Shown here: one piece after another, positions 37,402 through 45,535 of the stretch
How positions within the stretch are numbered: position 1 is the first letter of the stretch
Layout: each line of letters opens with the position of its first letter
Origin: Pseudomonas protegens
GTDB taxonomy: Bacteria; Pseudomonadota; Gammaproteobacteria; Pseudomonadales; Pseudomonadaceae
Reading direction: 5' to 3'
NCBI RefSeq assembly: GCF_003363755.1
Contig: NZ_CP031396.1
Span: 2,170,001 to 2,234,000, forward strand
DNA length: 64,000 nucleotides
Made by a program: the position numbers and the translations under genes
The notes under the pieces: model-generated
What the model saw: only the letters and a program-made list of their open reading frames with translations
Told to the model about the DNA's origin: nothing
The model's database searches: none

Positions 37402-39330
37402 ATGCCACTGACTAAGCCCGCCCCAGCCCTGCCCCCCGTTCTTGCCGGCCCGCTGCTGCGCCGCCTGGAGCCAACGCGGCTGGTGCTGTGGCTGGTGGGT
37501 TCAAGGGCGTTGCCGCTGACCCTGCGCCTGCACCCCACGGGCGGCCCGGCCCTGGAACTGGCCCTCGATCAGCAGCAATGCCAGGTCATCCCCGTCGGGC
37601 GCCAGGCCTTTATCCATCTGATCGATGTGCCGCTGGACGACGCCCTGCCCCAGGACGTAACGATTGCCTATGACCTCTTGATCAACGACGCCGAGGACGG
37701 CGCCCGATCCATTGCCGACTGGGCGCCGCACCTGCTGTATGGCGATGCCAGGACTCCGGAGTTCGTGCTCCACAGCCGCATCGACAACCTGCTCCACGGC
37801 TCCTGCCGCAAGCCCCATCACACGTCCACTGATGGCCTGCTCTGCGTCGACCGCCTGCTGGCGCAACAGCCCGAGCCCGCACAGCGCCCCGCCTTGTTGA
37901 TGATGAGCGGCGATCAGGTGTACGCCGACGATGTGGCCGGCCCCATGTTGCGGGCAGTTCACGCCCTGATCGAGCGCCTCGGGCTGTTCGATGAAGAGTT
38001 GGAGGGCGCGGTGGTGGCCGACAGCCAGGCGCTGTACCGCCATGGCGCCAGCTACTACCGACGAGCCGAATTGCTCCCGGCCCTCAAAAGCAATGAAACC
38101 CTGCGCGAGCGGTTTTTCGGCGGGGTGAAAAAGCCGATCTTCACCAGCAGCAATGCCGACAACCACCTGGTGACCTTCGCCGAGGTGCTGGCCATGTACC
38201 TGCTGGTGTGGTCACCGGTGCCCTGGACCCTGATCGCGCCACTGCCACCGCAACTGACGCCGGAACAGCAAACGCGCTACACCCGGGAACAGCAGCGCAT
38301 CGATGATTTTGTCCAGGGCCTGAAGGGTGCCGCGCGGGTCTTCGCCCACCTGTCGTGCCTGATGATCTTCGACGACCACGACATCACCGACGACTGGAAC
38401 CTCAGCGCCCAGTGGGAAGAAACCGCCTACGGTCATCCTTTCTCCAAACGCATCATCGGCAACGCGCTGCTGGCTTACATGCTGTGCCAGGGTTGGGGCA
38501 ACAACCCGGACGCCTTCACCCAACTGCTGGACCACACCCGCGCCTTGAGTGCCACGCCACAAGGCCCGAAACACCTGCTGCAACGTCAGGCCCAGGACGA
38601 TTTGATCGACCAGTTGCTGCGCTTTGCGCAGTGGCAGTACGTCTTGCCCAGCACCCCAGCCCTGGTGGTGCTGGACACCCGCACCCGGCGCTGGCGCAGC
38701 GAGTCCAACCTGGGCCAGCCCTCGGGCCTGCTGGACTGGGAGGCCCTGTGCGAACTGCAACATGAACTGCTGGATCACCCCTCGGCGATCATCGTTTCAC
38801 CGGCGCCGATCTTCGGCGTCAAGCTGATCGAGACGGTGCAGAAGGTCTTCAGCTGGTGCGGCTACCCGCTGCTGGTGGACGCGGAAAACTGGATGGCCCA
38901 TCGCGGTTCGGCCCAGGTGATCCTGAACATCTTCCGCCACTCGCGAACCCCGGGCAGCTACGTGATTCTCTCCGGCGATGTGCACTATTCCTTCGTCTAC
39001 GAAGTGCTGATCCGTCACCGCCAGGGCGGCCCGCGCATCTGGCAGATCACCAGCAGCGGCATCAAGAACGAATTCCCCGACACCCTGCTGGAATGGTTCG
39101 ACCGCCTCAACCGCTGGCTCTACTCGCCGCGCTCGCCGTTGAACTGGTTCACCAAGCGCCGGCGGATGAAGGTGATACCCCACGTGCCCGAGCATGCCGA
39201 AGCCGGGGAGCGGCTGTGGAATTCGTCGGGGATCGGTCAGGTGTTTTTCAATCAGCAGGGCCAGCCGGTGACCATCCTCCAGCACAATGCCAATGGCGCG
39301 GCGCCAACCCGGATGATCGCCCCAAGATAG
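37402..39330 (+). CDS. PhoD-like metallophosphatase/phosphodiesterase
   Basis: 642-residue protein with metallophosphoesterase motifs in order: MMSGDQVYADDVAGP, LMIFDDHDITDDWNL and VILSGDVHYSFVYEVLI. These fit the PhoD alkaline phosphatase family. No signal peptide is seen, so unlike classical PhoD it appears cytoplasmic. The start is uncertain: ATG at 37402 is used, with a TTG at 37375 as alternative. The small gene at 39383 follows within 52 bases. Confidence 0.78.
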   Translation: MPLTKPAPALPPVLAGPLLRRLEPTRLVLWLVGSRALPLTLRLHPTGGPALELALDQQQCQVIPVGRQAFIHLIDVPLDDALPQDVTIAYDLLINDAEDGARSIADWAPHLLYGDARTPEFVLHSRIDNLLHGSCRKPHHTSTDGLLCVDRLLAQQPEPAQRPALLMMSGDQVYADDVAGPMLRAVHALIERLGLFDEELEGAVVADSQALYRHGASYYRRAELLPALKSNETLRERFFGGVKKPIFTSSNADNHLVTFAEVLAMYLLVWSPVPWTLIAPLPPQLTPEQQTRYTREQQRIDDFVQGLKGAARVFAHLSCLMIFDDHDITDDWNLSAQWEETAYGHPFSKRIIGNALLAYMLCQGWGNNPDAFTQLLDHTRALSATPQGPKHLLQRQAQDDLIDQLLRFAQWQYVLPSTPALVVLDTRTRRWRSESNLGQPSGLLDWEALCELQHELLDHPSAIIVSPAPIFGVKLIETVQKVFSWCGYPLLVDAENWMAHRGSAQVILNIFRHSRTPGSYVILSGDVHYSFVYEVLIRHRQGGPRIWQITSSGIKNEFPDTLLEWFDRLNRWLYSPRSPLNWFTKRRRMKVIPHVPEHAEAGERLWNSSGIGQVFFNQQGQPVTILQHNANGAAPTRMIAPR

Positions 39331-39382
39331 AATCCGCCACCGCGCCAGCCAGATCCCCGAAAGCCCAAGGAAGGAGCACCGC

Positions 39383-39745
39383 GTGTCATCAGAGATCACC
39401 CCGCAACAGCGGGACGATATTCGCTACGTGTTATCCGACGCCTTTGTGGACAACGAGGTGGACTACGCCTACATCGCCCGCGAAACCCAGGCTTATGACC
39501 GGGCTGAGGTGGAGCGCATTCTCTACGAAGAGGTGGCGCCGGTGTGCTACATCAACCTGATGGCAGTGATCCCGGAAATCTGGATGGGCTTTGCTCGCGA
39601 GCCCTTGCTGGAGGAGATCGAGGCAAGCCTGGCGCTTCGGCGCAGCAACCGCTGGCAGGCGTTTCGCGTGCGCTTGTTCATCCGTTGGATCCGCTTTCGC
39701 GGGGCCTATATCTGGGAGGAAATCTGCAAGCACTATGCGCCCTAG
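39383..39745 (+). CDS. Small hypothetical protein (DUF7079-like)
   Basis: 120-residue acidic/basic mixed soluble protein (VSSEITPQQRDDIRYVLSDAFVDNEVDYAYIA) starting with GTG preceded by AAGGAG. It contains two conserved-looking blocks, EEVAPVCYINLMAVIPEIWMGF and RWIRFRGAYIWEEICKHYA, seen in small uncharacterised proteins of Gammaproteobacteria. Function unknown; probably cotranscribed with the PhoD-like gene. Confidence 0.65.
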   Translation: MSSEITPQQRDDIRYVLSDAFVDNEVDYAYIARETQAYDRAEVERILYEEVAPVCYINLMAVIPEIWMGFAREPLLEEIEASLALRRSNRWQAFRVRLFIRWIRFRGAYIWEEICKHYAP

Positions 39746-39754
39746 GTTCGAGCC

Positions 39755-40324
39755 CTAACGCGCATCAGCGCTGCAGTAATCGGTAGGCCGCAGCGCCACC
39801 CGTTCCGGCAGCATTTCGCCCTGTGCGTCGATCTTGCGCAGCATCGCTGTGCACATCTGGTCCTGGAGAAAGACCATCTGATAGGTCGCACCGGCCTCAG
39901 GCACGAAGGTCACGCTTTGTTCGCAGACAAAGCGGTAGTCCTTATCCATCCCCGGTTCCGTGTTGTAGAACATGAAGGCGAACGGACGATTGGCCGGGAT
40001 CTTCAGCTCGTTGGCGCCAAAGCCTTCCTGACGGCGCATGCGGTCGGTGGCGGCCGTCATGGGAATGCCCAGGTTGCGGAAGTTGGGATTGGCAATACCA
40101 CGATGGGGACGAACCATCAGCCCGGAGCTCGGTTTACGCCAGTCGATGCAATCGCTGTAGGGCACGCCACGCACCAGCCCCTGGGCAACGATGCGGATCA
40201 GCGCGGTGTCACCGGCATCGGCCGGCACCCGGTAGCTCACGGTGGTGGCTTTGAGGGTGGAGACAAAGGTACAGCCGCCGAGCCCCAGTGACAGGCTCAG
40301 CAACAGGATCGAATACAGCCGCAT
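39755..40324 (-). CDS. Putative lipoprotein
   Basis: 189 residues with a lipoprotein signal (MRLYSILLLSLSLGLGGC, lipobox LGGC). The mature protein has four further cysteines (in YSDCIDW, RFVCEQS, QDQMCTAM, TDYCSADA), likely paired in the periplasm. I recognise no domain. It ends 10 bases from the convergent small gene at 39383-39745. Confidence 0.72.
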   Translation of the reverse strand: MRLYSILLLSLSLGLGGCTFVSTLKATTVSYRVPADAGDTALIRIVAQGLVRGVPYSDCIDWRKPSSGLMVRPHRGIANPNFRNLGIPMTAATDRMRRQEGFGANELKIPANRPFAFMFYNTEPGMDKDYRFVCEQSVTFVPEAGATYQMVFLQDQMCTAMLRKIDAQGEMLPERVALRPTDYCSADAR

Positions 40325-40418
40325 GATTCATCCTTGATGGGACCGCCAGCGAAGGCTGAGGCAAAGGATGGCGATCTTACCTCGACGCCAGGGAGCGTCG
40401 GCAGATTTTTCTGCGGGG

Positions 40419-40451
40419 CCTGTAGCCGCGGCTCAAGGCGGCGGCTACAGG
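40419..40451. repeat. Perfect inverted repeat, REP-type or terminator
   Basis: CCTGTAGCCGC (40419-40429) and GCGGCTACAGG (40441-40451) form an 11-base perfect stem. It lies 10 bases beyond the stop of the pentaheme cytochrome gene (minus strand). The TGTAGC-type edge resembles REP elements. It could end transcription, although no T-run follows. Confidence 0.6.
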
Positions 40452-40460
40452 GTCAAGCCC

Positions 40461-42509
40461 TCAGTAACGAGCGTCCACCGGACGGCCACCGTTGGGCCAG
40501 TCCTTGACCTTGTCCGGGAAGTCCGGACGCGGTTGGTGGGAGAAGTACTCGGCCACGTCCAGGGCTTCCTGATCCGAGAGGCCACCCTGGCCCAGGGGGA
40601 ATTTCTCGTGGAAGCCAATCGGCATGTTGCGTTTGACGAAGGCCGCCGCGGTGTAGGTGCGGGCCATGCCGGCGCCGATGTTGAAGGATTGATCGCCCCA
40701 CAGCGGCGGGAAGATCAGGCTGCCGTCGGCCCGTTTCAGACCTTCGCCGTCGGCGCCGTGGCACACCGCGCATTGCTTGGCATAGACCTGCTTGCCATTG
40801 TCGGCGTCAGGCTTGAGGGCCGGGTCGATCTTGCCCACGCCGCGCCCGGCCACCTTGTCTTCGGGACGAGTGTTCATCTTCATCCACTCGAAGTAGGCCA
40901 CCATGGCTTGCATGTCGGCGCCGTTCACCGGCAGCGGCTTACCGTGCATGGAACGGCGGAAGCAGCCGTTGATGCGCTCTTCCAGGGTGATGGTCTTGCC
41001 CGCCCGCGGCGCGTAGCCGGGGAAGAACGCCGAGACACCGACAAAGGGAGAACCGTCAGCCACGGTGCCGGCGTTGAGGTGGCAACTGGTGCAGTTCAGC
41101 GAGTTGCCGACGTTGTCCGGCAACAGGGCCTTGGTTTCCAGATGCAGGCGCATGCCACGCACCACTTGCTCGGCATTCGGCGCCGCCAGCAGATTGGCCA
41201 GGCGCGGGGTTTCGAACAGAGTGCTTTCCACTTGCGGGCTCAGTTGCGCACGCATCTTTTTCACTTGTTCGGCGCTGATGGCCGAGCCGTTGTTGCCCCA
41301 ACTGCTGCGGATAAAACTGAGGATTTCGGCAATCTCGCCATCCGCCAGCTGGGCGAACCCGGGCATGGTGTAGACCCGCGGATGAGCCGCGGTCTGCGCG
41401 GTCTGCCAACCGGTCAGGGTGATGTGCAGCAAGGAGGTCGGATTGGCCGAGGCGACACTGGGGTTGCCCGCCAGGGACGGGAACATCTGCGGCACGCCGG
41501 CGCCGTCCTGGCGGTGGCAGTCGGAACAGAACTGCGCGTAGCCCAGGCCACCGCGAGAGGTGAACAGGTTGCTCGGCGGGGCCGCCGGAGTCAGGGCCAC
41601 CGAAGGCATGGGCAGATCGTCTTTACCGGCCGGCAGGGACTTGAGGTAGGCGGCAATGGCGGTCAGGTCGGCGTCGGTGAAGTGCTGGGTGCTGTGATGG
41701 ATCACGTCGGCCATGTTGCCGGACACCGTGGCGAAGCGGTTCTGCCCGGTCTTGAGCAGTTGCACCGTGTCTTCCACGGTCCACAGGTTGCGCAGGCTCA
41801 GGGCCCGCCACTCTTCCACCGTCTCACCGGCCAGGTAGTGCTGGCCGCCGGACTCGGTGTCGCTCATGGCCTTCTCCTGGAAGGCAATGCCCCGTGGCGT
41901 ATGGCAGGAACCGCAGTGACCCAACCCCTGGACCAGGTAGGCGCCGCGATTGAGCTGCTCGTCCTTGGCTGGATCGGGCTTGAACGGCTGCTTGTCGACG
42001 AAGGCCAGGTTCCAGAACCACAGGCCCCAGCGCTGGTTGAAGGGGAAGCCCATGTCGGCTTCCAGGTTGCCCTGGGCCACCGGTTCCACGCCGTGCATCA
42101 GGTAGGCGTAGAGAGCGCGCATGTCCTCTTCGGTCATCTTGGCGTAGGACGGATAGGGCATGGCCGGGTAAAGATGGCTGCCGTCGGGGGTTACGCCTTC
42201 GCGCATGGCGCGATCGAACTCTTCAAAACTGTAGCGGCCGATACCGGTGTTTTTATCCGGGGTGATGTTGCTGGAGTAGATGGTGCCCATGGGCGTCTTC
42301 AGTTCCAGGCCACCGGCCATGGTGGCACCGCCCTTGGCGGTGTGACAGGCAATGCAGTCACCCAGCTGGGCCACGTACAGGCCACGCTGGATCAGCTCGG
42401 AGTCGGGTGGGGTAACCGCCGTTGCCGGGATCGGCTCACTGGCTTGCAGAGGGGGTACGCAGAGCAACGCAGCGCCTAGCAGGCACAGGCGCGACAGAGA
42501 AAAAGCCAT
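40461..42509 (-). CDS. Pentaheme cytochrome c: triheme alcohol-dehydrogenase-type unit fused to diheme TsdA-like unit
   Basis: 682-residue exported protein with a signal peptide ending near LQASEP. Five CxxCH heme sites are seen: CIACH (52-56), CGSCH (199-203), CSDCH (328-332), CTSCH (473-477) and CAVCH (580-584). The first three modules resemble the cytochrome subunit of membrane alcohol/gluconate dehydrogenases. The last two, with ERINGCFRRSMHGKPL around Cys516, resemble thiosulfate dehydrogenase TsdA, whose active-site heme has a Cys ligand in a comparable segment. No dehydrogenase partner lies next to it. Substrate unknown; likely an electron donor or acceptor in the periplasm. Confidence 0.82.
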   Translation of the reverse strand: MAFSLSRLCLLGAALLCVPPLQASEPIPATAVTPPDSELIQRGLYVAQLGDCIACHTAKGGATMAGGLELKTPMGTIYSSNITPDKNTGIGRYSFEEFDRAMREGVTPDGSHLYPAMPYPSYAKMTEEDMRALYAYLMHGVEPVAQGNLEADMGFPFNQRWGLWFWNLAFVDKQPFKPDPAKDEQLNRGAYLVQGLGHCGSCHTPRGIAFQEKAMSDTESGGQHYLAGETVEEWRALSLRNLWTVEDTVQLLKTGQNRFATVSGNMADVIHHSTQHFTDADLTAIAAYLKSLPAGKDDLPMPSVALTPAAPPSNLFTSRGGLGYAQFCSDCHRQDGAGVPQMFPSLAGNPSVASANPTSLLHITLTGWQTAQTAAHPRVYTMPGFAQLADGEIAEILSFIRSSWGNNGSAISAEQVKKMRAQLSPQVESTLFETPRLANLLAAPNAEQVVRGMRLHLETKALLPDNVGNSLNCTSCHLNAGTVADGSPFVGVSAFFPGYAPRAGKTITLEERINGCFRRSMHGKPLPVNGADMQAMVAYFEWMKMNTRPEDKVAGRGVGKIDPALKPDADNGKQVYAKQCAVCHGADGEGLKRADGSLIFPPLWGDQSFNIGAGMARTYTAAAFVKRNMPIGFHEKFPLGQGGLSDQEALDVAEYFSHQPRPDFPDKVKDWPNGGRPVDARY

Positions 42510-42666
42510 CAGGTTATTCCTTTAAAATCCGCCTGGGGTGGTCCCCTTGGCCGATATCCACAAAGGTTTTTATTGGTTATCCCGACCTTCACGGTGCAGG
42601 CCAGGGGCTCGATACCTCGTGAGTCCGAGCCTGATGCCCTTGTATCGGATTTTTCTGAAAGCCCTG

Positions 42667-42680
42667 TTGATATGGATCAT
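42667..42680 (-). promoter_or_regulatory. Possible ANR-type box upstream of the pentaheme cytochrome
   Basis: TTGATATGGATCAT matches TTGAT-N4-ATCAA in all but the last base. It lies about 160 bases before the cytochrome start. A weak TACAAG -10-like element at 42639-42644 on the minus strand would place the box near -41. The rest of the 214-base gap shows nothing else clear. Confidence 0.35.
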
Positions 42681-42723
42681 GGCGCCCTAGGCAATGTCCT
42701 GTATGCCGGCCCAGGTGGCGCTT

Positions 42724-43389
42724 TTACTCGCTGGTTTCCACCCCCAGTCCCGCCGCTTGCCAATCGGTGAATCCCTGCTCCAGACGCCGCACCTTGAAGC
42801 CCTTGGCCCGCAGCAGGGCTGCGGCATTGTGTGACAGCACGCAGTAAGGGCCACGGCAATACGCCACACACTCCTGATCAGCAGCCAATTCGGCCAGACG
42901 CTGCTCCAGCTCCTCCAGCGGGATGTTGATTGCCCCGGGCAAATGCCCTTGAGCAAACTCCTCCGGCGAACGCACGTCCAGCAGGGTCATGCCGCCTTCC
43001 TGCAAGCGTTGACGCAGTTCCTCACGGGATATGCCCTCCAGTTGCATCGGTTGCTGCTCACTGTCGGCCAGCAGTTGGCGAATCTGCCCATGGTTGTAAT
43101 CGACGTACTGACGCAAGGCGCCCAGCAGACCGGCCAGCGGCCCCTGGCTGAGGCTGTAGAGCACCCGCTTGCCATCGCGCCGGGTCTGCACGAAACCGCC
43201 ACGCCGCAACTGCTGCAGATGCTGGGAGGTGTTGGCCACCGACAGGCCCGAGGCTTCCACCAGACGCTCCACCGGCAGCTCGCCGCGAGCGATGTGCTCC
43301 AACAGGATCAGCCGGTGATGGTGGCCGAGAATGCGCGCCAGCTCAGCCATCTCGACCAGGGGATGCTGGGGGGAAATCGAATCGCTCAT
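42724..43389 (-). CDS. ArsR-type regulator fused to a rhodanese domain
   Basis: 221 residues. The N-terminal ArsR-type winged helix (ILGHHHRLILLEHIARGELPVERLVEASGLSVANTSQHLQQLRRGG) occupies about 1-95. A C-terminal rhodanese domain follows (MTLLDVRSPEEFAQGHLPGAINIP), with a six-residue catalytic loop CRGPYC. Such fusions are expected to sense sulfane sulfur, persulfides or thiosulfate-type compounds. It is divergent from the DUF2938 gene with a palindromic operator in between, so it probably represses itself and that gene. Confidence 0.88.
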   Translation of the reverse strand: MSDSISPQHPLVEMAELARILGHHHRLILLEHIARGELPVERLVEASGLSVANTSQHLQQLRRGGFVQTRRDGKRVLYSLSQGPLAGLLGALRQYVDYNHGQIRQLLADSEQQPMQLEGISREELRQRLQEGGMTLLDVRSPEEFAQGHLPGAINIPLEELEQRLAELAADQECVAYCRGPYCVLSHNAAALLRAKGFKVRRLEQGFTDWQAAGLGVETSE

Positions 43390-43414
43390 TGACAGCTCCT
43401 GCTGCTTTATTGAT

Positions 43415-43436
43415 CATTCAATCACTTAATTGAATG
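43415..43436. promoter_or_regulatory. Palindromic operator between ArsR-rhodanese and DUF2938 genes
   Basis: CATTCAAT-N6-ATTGAATG is a perfect 8-base dyad in the 109-base divergent gap. ArsR-family dimers typically bind such AT-rich palindromes overlapping the promoter. The most likely ligand is the neighbouring ArsR-rhodanese protein. Confidence 0.65.
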
Positions 43437-43498
43437 AAAACTTATCACGCCCGCGCACAAGGCTGAAGCACAGCCCGTCGCACTTCAAGGAGTCCGTA

Positions 43499-44008
43499 AT
43501 GCATGAGTTCGTCGCGTTGATCTCACAGGCGCTGCTGTTGGGCATCGGCGCCACCTTGATCCTTGATCTTTGGACGCTGTTTCTGGCGCGGGCGCTGAAC
43601 ATGCCTGGCGCCAACTGGGCGATGGTCGGCCGCTGGATCGGGCATTTTCCTCGTGGGCGCTTCGTGCATCCAAGCATCGCCCAAGCCGCTGCGGTCCCCG
43701 GGGAGCATGCACTGGGCTGGCTGGCGCACTACCTGATCGGCGTCGGCTTTGCCGCCCTGTTGCTGCTGATCTGCGGCCTGGAGTGGGCGCGACAGCCGAC
43801 CCTGGCACCGGCCCTGATCATCGGTGTCTTGACGGTGGCTGCGCCGTTCCTGCTGATGCAACCGGGCATGGGCGCCGGAATCGCGGCGAGCAAGACGCCC
43901 AAGCCGAATGTGGCCCGGCTGCGCAGCCTGATGGCGCATGCGGTGTTCGGGCTGGGCTTGTATGGGGCGGGGATGTTCTGGGCGTGGGTGTTGGGGCAGA
44001 CTGCGTGA
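43499..44008 (+). CDS. DUF2938 family membrane protein
   Basis: 169-residue integral membrane protein with about four hydrophobic segments (ISQALLLGIGATLILDLWTLFLARAL; LAHYLIGVGFAALLLLICGL; LIIGVLTVAAPFLLMQPGMG; MAHAVFGLGLYGAGMFWAWVL). These fit DUF2938. The ATG at 43499 has AAGGAG six bases upstream; the upstream codon at 43430 would start inside the operator. Its pairing with a sulfur-sensing-type ArsR regulator suggests a role in sulfur compound transport or detoxification. Confidence 0.78.
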   Translation: MHEFVALISQALLLGIGATLILDLWTLFLARALNMPGANWAMVGRWIGHFPRGRFVHPSIAQAAAVPGEHALGWLAHYLIGVGFAALLLLICGLEWARQPTLAPALIIGVLTVAAPFLLMQPGMGAGIAASKTPKPNVARLRSLMAHAVFGLGLYGAGMFWAWVLGQTA

Positions 44009-44050
44009 CCTCGACCCCGCAAGGCCAAGCATGCCCAGAGTGATAGAGCG

Positions 44051-44569
44051 ATGAAACCGCCTGTATGCGAGCTGTGCCACAACGATTTTTCCTCAGAGAT
44101 GCAGCATGCCGGAAGTGGCGGCGCCATGGTGCAGTTCGCCGATTACCGTCCACTGGGCGAAGGGTGCGCAGGACACCCTCATGGCTACGAGTGGTTCTGC
44201 GATGAACACCTGGCCAATGCCCAGGCCCTGGCTTCGCTGAGCTACAGCGATGCCATGACAGTGCTGACCCGGCAATATGCTCCGTTTGCGGACTACCCGC
44301 CCCTCGCCTCCAATGATCCAGCGCTCTGGATCACCGAGGTGGGGCCCAACCCCGCGAAAGTCTTCGCGCTGATCAGGCAAGCCATGGGCGTCAGTCCCAG
44401 CGTGGCCAGAGACTTGCTGGCCGGCGTCCCCTTCAAGGTGAGCCAAGCCTGGCCGCAACAGTTCAGGGTCTGGCAGGAGGCCCTGATTCAAGCGGGTACC
44501 CAGGTTGAAATACGCTATCCCTCGTCCAAATCCGCCTGGGCTGAGAAAGCCGACGCAGATAACGACTGA
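44051..44569 (+). CDS. Protein with ribosomal L7/L12 C-terminal-like domain
   Basis: 172 residues. The N-terminal half has cysteines CELCHNDF and FCDEHL, with nearby His residues, that could bind a metal. The C-terminal half (ITEVGPNPAKVFALIRQAMGVSPSVARDLLAGVPFKV) resembles the L7/L12 C-terminal fold, known also outside ribosomes in small bacterial proteins. Function unknown. It lies 42 bases downstream of DUF2938 in the same direction. Confidence 0.65.
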   Translation: MKPPVCELCHNDFSSEMQHAGSGGAMVQFADYRPLGEGCAGHPHGYEWFCDEHLANAQALASLSYSDAMTVLTRQYAPFADYPPLASNDPALWITEVGPNPAKVFALIRQAMGVSPSVARDLLAGVPFKVSQAWPQQFRVWQEALIQAGTQVEIRYPSSKSAWAEKADADND

Positions 44570-44833
44570 TCCTGCTCCCCCATGCCGCCTGCACTCACAG
44601 GGGCTTCCTCACACCCGCGATCCCAGTCTGCTCCACGGAAACAATGGCCGTATGTCTAGCCGTGTCCTACGCCGAGACTGACGTCTACGCTGGGCTCTGA
44701 AGGACTGGCCGGCGCCCTGGCCGGACCCGCGCTGAAGATCCTGGGCACTTGTGCCTAGGAATGGAATCAGAGCCATTTGAAACCTGATCATCGCCCGGCT
44801 TGTTTTCAGGCCCCCTCCGGAAGCTCTTGCCCC

Positions 44834-45415
44834 ATGCTCGAACACCTCGACCTCAATACCCTGATCGCCGCCTACGGCTACTGGGTGATCTTCATCGGCT
44901 GCCTGCTGGAAGGCGAAACCGTGTTGATCATCGGCGGCATAGCGGCGCATCAGGGCAGCCTGCACTGGCCGCAAGTGATCGGCTGGGCCACCCTCGGCGG
45001 CATCCTCGGCGATCAACTGCTGTTCTGGACCGGCCGTTACTCCGGAGCGCGCCTGCTGCCCAGGCTCAAGCGCCATCAGGCGGCCATCGAACGGGTCCAG
45101 GAGCTGATCCAGCGCTACCCTTCGACGTCGGTGTTCGCCGTGCGCTTTCTCTACGGCATGCGCCTGGTCGGCCCGATGGTGATCGGTGCCAGCGGCCTGG
45201 CGCCCTGGCGCTTCGCCCTGCTCAACGTGCTGGGCGCGGCGGTCTGGGCCGTCCTGTTCGTCAGCGCCGGTTACTGGGCCGGCGAAGCCCTGGAGCATTT
45301 CCTCGGCGACCTGAAACCCTATCGCCTGCCAATCTTCCTCGGGGTCCTGGCGCTGGTGGCCCTGATAGCGCTGGTGCGGCACCTGCGCAACCGGCGCAAG
45401 GCGCAGCAAAAATGA
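44834..45415 (+). CDS. DedA-family membrane protein
   Basis: 193-residue inner-membrane protein of the DedA/SNARE-associated family, recently linked to lipid carrier recycling and membrane homeostasis. Motifs: ENPVP-type N-terminus replaced by GCLLEGETVLIIGG, GDQLLFWTGRYSGARLL, and FLYGMRLVGPMVIGASGLAPWRFALLNVLGAAVWAV-type sequence. The ATG at 44834 (MLEHLDLNTLIAAYGYWV) is chosen. The 264 bases upstream contain no gene or convincing motif. Confidence 0.85.
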   Translation: MLEHLDLNTLIAAYGYWVIFIGCLLEGETVLIIGGIAAHQGSLHWPQVIGWATLGGILGDQLLFWTGRYSGARLLPRLKRHQAAIERVQELIQRYPSTSVFAVRFLYGMRLVGPMVIGASGLAPWRFALLNVLGAAVWAVLFVSAGYWAGEALEHFLGDLKPYRLPIFLGVLALVALIALVRHLRNRRKAQQK

Positions 45416-45535
45416 GCTAAAGGCCGCAACACATCGGGAATTTTCATACTGACCCGACGACTTTATTTCGTTTGTCCCGGCCCCCCGGCCCCGGCTTAGA
45501 TAACGGCTCGTTTCCGGCACCCAGAGCCCGCATCC

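Noticed and set aside
40368..42479. A 703-codon plus-strand open frame
   Set aside because: It is antisense to the pentaheme cytochrome, whose signal peptide and five CxxCH sites make the minus strand coding.
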